The notes beneath the pieces are model-generated. The model made no database searches and was not told the origin of the DNA. It worked only from the letters and a program-made list of their open reading frames with translations. DNA of 6,487 nt, taken from Coriobacteriales bacterium. Its GTDB lineage: Bacteria > Actinomycetota > Coriobacteriia > Coriobacteriales > UBA8131. Positions within the stretch are counted from its first letter, which is position 1. The number at the start of each line of letters is the position of its first letter. The stretch lies in NCBI GenBank assembly GCA_031267175.1, contig JAIRZP010000012.1:1-6487 (forward strand). The letters run 5' to 3'. Below are positions 6,486 through 6,487 of this stretch, piece after piece. The position numbers were made by a program, and so were the translations under genes.

Positions 6486-6487
6486 TT

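Larger units (their letters stand above)
6104..6487. other. Non-coding, repeat-rich region downstream of the gene cluster
   Basis: No convincing gene was found on either strand in these 384 bases. The stretch holds two different inverted-repeat elements (6146-6261 and 6307-6485) separated by about 45 bases with a G-rich patch. A 5-bp hairpin just after the last stop (6107-6122) lacks a T-run and is too weak to call a terminator. Confidence 0.7.

Overview
The window holds five consecutive plus-strand genes (about positions 2 to 6103) followed by about 380 bases of non-coding, repeat-rich DNA. The genes suit a strict or facultative anaerobe. They comprise a DMSO-reductase-superfamily molybdopterin (Mo or W) oxidoreductase, a very small ferredoxin partner, a short-chain dehydrogenase/reductase (SDR), a four-cluster [4Fe-4S] protein, and an aldehyde:ferredoxin oxidoreductase (AOR) family tungsten-type enzyme. 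The GC-rich coding style and downstream repeat types would fit Chloroflexota or Desulfobacterota. The sequence alone does not fix the taxon, and that suggestion is weak.

Layout: 2-2164 is the catalytic molybdopterin subunit. It is cut by the left window edge just inside its N-terminal [4Fe-4S] domain. Its stop overlaps by 8 nt the start of a 114-residue ferredoxin-like subunit (2157-2501). A short intercistronic gap with a perfect 12-bp stem-loop follows (2516-2550). Next come the SDR (2577-3380), the four-cluster electron-transfer protein (3405-4001) and the AOR homologue (3998-6103), the last two joined by an ATGA overlap. From 6104 to the end there is no gene. That stretch holds a 116-bp palindromic REP/MITE-like repeat (6146-6261) and an element with 28-bp perfect inverted repeats (6307-6485) that runs to the window edge.

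How the genes may work together: there are two redox enzymes of unrelated pterin families, each next to its own iron-sulfur electron carrier, with an NAD(P)-dependent SDR between them. One reading is a catabolic or fermentative module. In it the SDR interconverts an alcohol and a carbonyl, the AOR interconverts an aldehyde (or acyl/aryl substrate) and an acid with ferredoxin-level electrons, and the molybdopterin enzyme carries out a further hydroxylation, dehydroxylation or reduction. No membrane anchor subunit and no signal peptide is visible, although the N-terminus of the first protein is missing, so a soluble cytoplasmic system is likeliest. Substrates cannot be read from the sequence. 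Family assignments are strong; the pathway is inference.
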